Shown: one piece after another, positions 39,510 through 39,553 of the stretch | How the letters are laid out: each line of letters opens with the position of its first letter | Position numbering within the stretch: position 1 is the stretch's first letter | From: Clostridiaceae bacterium | GTDB taxonomy: Bacteria > Bacillota > Clostridia > DSM-8532 | DNA length: 39,553 nucleotides | Reading direction: 5' to 3' | Assembly: GCA_012516065.1 (NCBI GenBank) | Contig: JAAYXD010000040.1 | Span: 1 to 39,553 of the forward strand | Translations under genes and position numbers: made by a program | Notes under the pieces: model-generated | Databases searched by the model: none | What the model saw: the letters and a program-made list of their open reading frames with translations, nothing else | What the model was told of the DNA's origin: nothing

Positions 39510-39553
39510 TGCCTGGTATTTCCCGGATAAATCGTAAAAGTGAGCAAAAAAAA

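Overview
The window looks like chromosome of a Gram-positive, class Clostridia bacterium of medium-low GC. The support is strong GGAGG ribosome sites throughout, S-layer-homology (SLH) proteins, a clostridial-style type IV pilus locus, DUF3842 and DUF5711 proteins, a Na+-pumping decarboxylase module and a Firmicutes-type yqeK/nadD pair. There are no rRNA or tRNA genes, phage genes, transposase genes or CRISPR array. Almost everything from 3278 rightward is on the minus strand, so operons there read from high to low coordinates.

Layout. 1-3255 (+): the end of an AraC-type regulator and a cytoplasmic GH95-like glycosidase. 3278-6416 (-): signal peptidase I, an MgtC-like protein, and a tightly coupled DUF3842-nadD-yqeK operon. 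6614-8434 (-): a Na+-translocating decarboxylase beta subunit plus a 49-residue gamma-like subunit. Their leader contains what reads as a complete yybP-ykoY (Mn2+) riboswitch with its own promoter and a terminator that competes with P1. 8471-9295: a dispersed palindromic repeat and deoC. 9478-25232 (-): a 16-kb type IV pilus operon in the order pilB, pilT, pilM, pilC, major pilin, minor pilin, pilN, pilO, minor pilin, giant PilX-like protein, lipoprotein, SLH protein, VWA protein. 25389-29910 (-): CoA-disulfide reductase-rhodanese, a degenerate HMA protein, more copies of the dispersed repeat, manA and a PfkB-type sugar-phosphate kinase. 29922-37679 (-): a cell-envelope cluster of a small lipoprotein, a DUF5711 protein, an S41 protease and two SLH proteins. 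37851-39446 (-): a DUF3592 membrane protein and a CvpA-family protein.

How the parts fit. The pilus operon carries both the extension (PilB) and retraction (PilT) ATPases, the platform PilC, the PilM-PilN-PilO alignment complex and at least four pilin-like proteins. It ends with surface genes (lipoprotein, SLH, VWA) that could anchor or tip the fibre across a Gram-positive wall; no prepilin peptidase is present. One minor pilin has no ATG, GTG or TTG start upstream of its prepilin motif and must use a rare ATA/ATT codon. It sits between two strong RNA hairpins, which suggests its dose is held low relative to the major pilin.

The most notable regulatory feature is the candidate Mn2+ riboswitch ahead of oadB, because this RNA class is normally linked to Mn2+ efflux and transport genes. 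Function names come from motif recognition by eye; no database search was possible.
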